The translations under genes were made by a program, and so were the position numbers. Shown here one piece after another: positions 61,353 through 64,000 of a stretch of 64,000 nucleotides of DNA (positions are counted from its first letter, which is position 1; each line of letters starts with the position of its first letter). Source of the stretch: JAOPZW01 sp963789015 (lineage in GTDB: Bacteria > Actinomycetota > Thermoleophilia > Solirubrobacterales > Solirubrobacteraceae); the NCBI GenBank assembly GCA_963789015.1, contig CAWBIU010000004.1, positions 124,001 through 188,000 of the forward strand. Reading direction: 5' to 3'. The notes beneath the pieces are model-generated. The model saw only the letters and a program-made list of their open reading frames with translations, was not told the DNA's origin and searched no databases.

Positions 61353-61943
61353 ATGGCGGAAGGCACGCAGCAGGACGCGGAGGTCATCGACGAGGCGCCC
61401 CCCGAGGAGCGCCTCGATCCGGCCGTCGTCGCGCGGCGCAATGCCGCGCTGGCCCACGTGCGCAAGTTCGGCGACCCCGTGCTGCGTTCCGAGGCGCGGC
61501 CGGTCGAGGTCTTCGACGACGCGCTGCGCGACGAGGTCGCGCGCATGGGCGGACTCATGGACGACGCGCTGGGCATCGGCCTCGCCGCCACTCAGGTCGG
61601 CACGCTGCACCGCGTCCTGGTGTACCGCGTCGAGCACGAGAGCCCGGTCAACGCGCTCGTCAACCCGGTCATCGAGTGGTCGGGCAAGGAGAAGGAGTGG
61701 ATGGAGGAGGGCTGCCTCAGCCTCCCCGGCGTCCACGTCGAGGTCGAGCGCCCGGTCCGCGTCCGCGTCCGTGCCCGCGATCCGCACGGCGAGGAGATCG
61801 TGGTCGAGGCCTCCGGCCTGGAGGCGCGGGTCATCCAGCACGAGATGGACCACCTCGACGGCGTCCTGATCCTCGACCGCACCCCGCGGGACCAGCGCAA
61901 GGAGGCCATGCGCGTCCTGCGCGAGCAGTCGGACGCCGCGTAG
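61353..61943 (+). CDS. def: Peptide deformylase
   Basis: Removes the formyl group from new N-termini. The 196-residue protein has all three motifs: GIGLAATQVG (74-83), EEGCLSL (118-124) and HEMDH (163-167), the Cys and two His being metal ligands. A roughly 33-residue acidic N-terminal extension (EGTQQDAEVIDEAPPEERL) precedes the usual start HVRKFGDPVLR. The fmt gene follows by 16 bases, making the def-fmt pair. Confidence 0.97.
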   Translation: MAEGTQQDAEVIDEAPPEERLDPAVVARRNAALAHVRKFGDPVLRSEARPVEVFDDALRDEVARMGGLMDDALGIGLAATQVGTLHRVLVYRVEHESPVNALVNPVIEWSGKEKEWMEEGCLSLPGVHVEVERPVRVRVRARDPHGEEIVVEASGLEARVIQHEMDHLDGVLILDRTPRDQRKEAMRVLREQSDAA

Positions 61944-61959
61944 CCCTCCGACTGCGCCC

Positions 61960-62784
61960 GTGCGCACCGTCTACCTCGGCACGTCCGCCTTCGCCGCGAC
62001 GGTGCTCGAGCGGCTCGCCGCCTCGGATCATCGCCCGGCCCTCGTCGTCACCCGCCCCGACCGTCCCGCCGGCCGCGGGCGGCGCCTGACCGCCCCGCCC
62101 GTCGCCGAGATGGCGAGCGCGCTCGGCCTCGACCTCGCCCAGCCCGAGGACGTCAACGCCCCCGAGGCGGGCGACGCGATCGCCGCCGCCGAGCCCGACG
62201 TGGTCGTCGTCTGCGCGTTCGGGGCGATCCTGCGCGAGCCGCTGCTCGAGCGCTTCGAGATGCTCAACATCCACCCGTCGCTGCTGCCGCGCTGGCGCGG
62301 GGCGGCCCCGATCGAGCGCGCGATCATGGCCGGTGACGAGCGCACCGGCGTCTCGATCATGAAGGTCACGGCCGGGCTGGACAGTGGCCCGGTGTGCCTG
62401 GCCGAGCCCGAGCCGATCCACCCCGACGACACCTACGGCACGCTCGCGCCGCGCCTGGAGACGCTCGGCGCCGACCTCCTCGTCCGCGCGCTCGACGAGC
62501 GCCCGGAATGCGTCGAGCAGGACGAGGCGCACGTCACCTACGCCGAGCGCATCGGCCCGGCCGACCGGACGCTCGACCCCGAGGCGCCGGCCGCAGCGCA
62601 GGCGCGCGTCGTGCGCGCGCTGCATCCGCACATCGGCGCGCGCCTCGCGCTCGACGACGGAACCTTCCTCGGCGTGCACGCCGCCCGGCCGGGGCCCGAC
62701 GGGCGGCTCGAGCTGCTCGAGGTCCAGCCGCCGGGCGGGCGCCCGATGCCCTACGCCGACTACCTGCGCGGCCACGCGACGTGA
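61960..62784 (+). CDS. fmt: Methionyl-tRNA formyltransferase
   Basis: Formylates initiator Met-tRNA using 10-formyl-THF. The 274-residue protein has the formyl donor site PSLLPRWRGAAPIERAI, GVSIMKVTAGLDSGPV, and a C-terminal OB-like domain that is shorter than the typical 310-residue enzyme. The core is intact. GTG 61960 starts at the conserved RTVYLGTSAFAA. Its stop overlaps the IMPase start (GTGA). Confidence 0.94.
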   Translation: MRTVYLGTSAFAATVLERLAASDHRPALVVTRPDRPAGRGRRLTAPPVAEMASALGLDLAQPEDVNAPEAGDAIAAAEPDVVVVCAFGAILREPLLERFEMLNIHPSLLPRWRGAAPIERAIMAGDERTGVSIMKVTAGLDSGPVCLAEPEPIHPDDTYGTLAPRLETLGADLLVRALDERPECVEQDEAHVTYAERIGPADRTLDPEAPAAAQARVVRALHPHIGARLALDDGTFLGVHAARPGPDGRLELLEVQPPGGRPMPYADYLRGHAT

Positions 62785-63533
62785 GCGACCACGACCTCGA
62801 CCTCGCCGCGCGCGCCGTCCGCGCCGGCGCGGCCGCCGCCCTGCGCGCGGCCGGGCAGCCGCTCGGGACGACCGAGAAGCGCTCGCCGTCCGACCTCGTC
62901 ACGCGCGCCGACGCCGCCGCCGAGAACGCGATCGCGGATCTGCTGCGCGCCGAGCGCCCCGCCGACGCGCTCGTCGGCGAGGAGGGCGCGCGCGCCGACG
63001 GCGGCCCCCGGCGCTGGACGATCGACGGCATCGACGGGACGTTCAACTTCGTCTCCTCGATCCCGCAGTGGTGCGTCGCGGTCGGCCTGGAGGAGGACGG
63101 CGAGCCGGTCGCCGGCGCCGTGCTCGACCCGCTGCGCGACGAGCTGTTCACGGGCGCCGTGGGCCGGGGCGCGACGTGCAACGGCGCGCCGGTCGAGGTG
63201 CGCACGGGGCGCGCGCTCGACGCCGCGGCGGTGTCGACCTACTGGCGCCCCGACAAGCTGCGCGACCGCGGCGCGGCGCTCGCCGCGCTCGTCGAGCACG
63301 TCGGCGTGCTGCGCGCCGGGGGTGCCGGCTGCCTCGAGCTCGCGTGGGTCGCCGCGGGCCGCGTCGACGCCTGGCTGCAGCCGAACGTCGATCCGTGGGA
63401 CTGGGTGCCGGGCGCCGCCCTCGTCCGCGCCGCGGGCGGCGTGGCGGAGGTGCTCGACGGCGATCCCGCCTGGCACGTGGCCGGCCCGGCGGAGCTCGTC
63501 AGCGCGCTGCGCGCGCTCGCTCCCAGGCGCTGA
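62781..63533 (+). CDS. Inositol monophosphatase family protein
   Basis: A 250-residue Mg-dependent phosphatase of the IMPase family. It has VGEEGARAD, the metal-binding motif DGIDGTFNFVSS near residue 82 and the second motif DPWDWVPGAALVRAAGG near residue 210. Family members act on inositol phosphate, histidinol phosphate or PAP; the substrate is unknown, and HisN-type use is possible. Its end overlaps the ABC-F gene by 35 bases. Confidence 0.9.
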   Translation: MSDHDLDLAARAVRAGAAAALRAAGQPLGTTEKRSPSDLVTRADAAAENAIADLLRAERPADALVGEEGARADGGPRRWTIDGIDGTFNFVSSIPQWCVAVGLEEDGEPVAGAVLDPLRDELFTGAVGRGATCNGAPVEVRTGRALDAAAVSTYWRPDKLRDRGAALAALVEHVGVLRAGGAGCLELAWVAAGRVDAWLQPNVDPWDWVPGAALVRAAGGVAEVLDGDPAWHVAGPAELVSALRALAPRR

Positions 63534-64000
63534 AGCCGCCCTCGTAGGCGGTCACGTCGCCGTCGCGCACGTCGACGATCCGGTCGGCGATGCGGTCCAG
63601 GAAGTAGCGGTCGTGGCTGACCGCGACGACCGTCCCGTCGTAGCCCTCGAGCGCCGCCTCGAGCGCCTCGACGGCCGGGATGTCGAGGTGGTTGGTCGGC
63701 TCGTCGAGGATCAGGCAGTTGGCCTCGGTGAGCATGAGCAGCAGGCAGCGCAGGCGCGTGCGCTCGCCGCCGCTCATCGTCGCCACCGGGCGGCGGATCT
63801 GCTCGACGTCGAACAGGAAGCGCACGAGCAGGGCGACGGCGGCGGACTCGGGCAGCGGCCGCGCGTCGCGGACGAGGTCGATCGGCGTCCGGTCGAGCGG
63901 CAGCTCCTCGGCCGTCTGGGTGAGCAGGTCGACGCGGATGCTCGGGCCCGCCCAGCGCTCGCCCTCGGTCGGCGCCAGATCACCGGCGAGCATCCGCGCC
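63499..64000 (-). CDS. ABC-F family ATPase, C-terminal part (incomplete)
   Basis: Only the last 167 or so codons lie in the window; the gene continues past the end. The visible second ATPase domain has signature SGGERTRLR, Walker B NCLILDEPTNHLD (LSGGE-type C-loop) and the H-switch VAVSHDRYFLD, which define ABC-F proteins. These act on the ribosome in translation or antibiotic resistance and have no membrane domain. The subfamily cannot be assigned from this fragment. Confidence 0.9.
   Translation of the reverse strand, partial: ARMLAGDLAPTEGERWAGPSIRVDLLTQTAEELPLDRTPIDLVRDARPLPESAAVALLVRFLFDVEQIRRPVATMSGGERTRLRCLLLMLTEANCLILDEPTNHLDIPAVEALEAALEGYDGTVVAVSHDRYFLDRIADRIVDVRDGDVTAYEGGFSAWERARAAR

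Noticed and set aside
61353..61943. Atypical active site in peptide deformylase (Thr where Pro is common in GIGLAAPQ)
   Set aside because: The motif tolerates this position; all metal ligands are present.

Overview
The window is very G+C-rich, densely packed, and uses many GTG and some TTG starts. Proteins are Ala/Arg/Gly/Asp-rich. The gene order (dcw division cluster, scpAB-rluB, aroF-tyrA-aroA, cmk-der), DAP-type MurE, and TANNNT elements directly before start codons point to an actinobacterium. My best guess is class Thermoleophilia (Solirubrobacterales-like), inferred from content and not tested. It looks like chromosomal core: no tRNA, rRNA, CRISPR array, insertion sequence or phage gene was seen.

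Region 1 (1-16.2 kb) is a rearranged division and cell wall cluster. A partial FtsL-position gene is followed by ftsI, murE, murF, mraY, murD, ftsW, murG, murC, ftsQ and ftsZ on the plus strand. It is interrupted by minus-strand genes: a VOC protein, a DrrAB-type ABC exporter, and murB itself. murG, murC and probably the ftsW end carry apparent frameshifts. ftsZ has its own promoter and is followed by a self-contained unit for a 44-residue protein.

Region 2 (16.5-34 kb) holds a large secreted protein, the glycine cleavage genes (gcvT frameshifted, gcvH, gcvPA, gcvPB), a secreted FN3-like protein, a DUF1360 protein, trpS, an MFS transporter, scpA-scpB, a secreted serine protease with two uncharacterised neighbours, an alpha/beta hydrolase, rlmN and a PAS-GGDEF protein. 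Region 3 (34-42 kb) is built around aromatic amino acids: rluB-like, aroH, a HisC-type aminotransferase, an acyl-CoA dehydrogenase, a P1 peptidase, then aroF-tyrA-aroA. aroF is preceded by a 31-codon leader peptide rich in Tyr, Trp and Phe codons and by foldable RNA, which reads as an undescribed attenuator.

Region 4 (42-64 kb) holds ftsH, a PrsW-type protease, an FmdB-type zinc ribbon, a flavin oxidoreductase, an MFS exporter, cmk-der, metK with a foldable leader, an RTX-like secreted protein, tag, a lipoprotein with a glycosyltransferase, a DUF5317 protein, a 35-residue orphan with a structured leader, a GGDEF-EAL protein, priA, a CadC-like repressor with a CDF transporter and a perfect 18-bp palindrome, def-fmt, an inositol monophosphatase family gene and the end of an ABC-F gene.

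Two gene-expression styles stand out. Many housekeeping genes have a TANNNT hexamer 5-11 bases before the start codon and no ribosome-binding site, so they are probably leaderless. Secreted, small and signalling genes instead have strong Shine-Dalgarno sequences behind short leaders.
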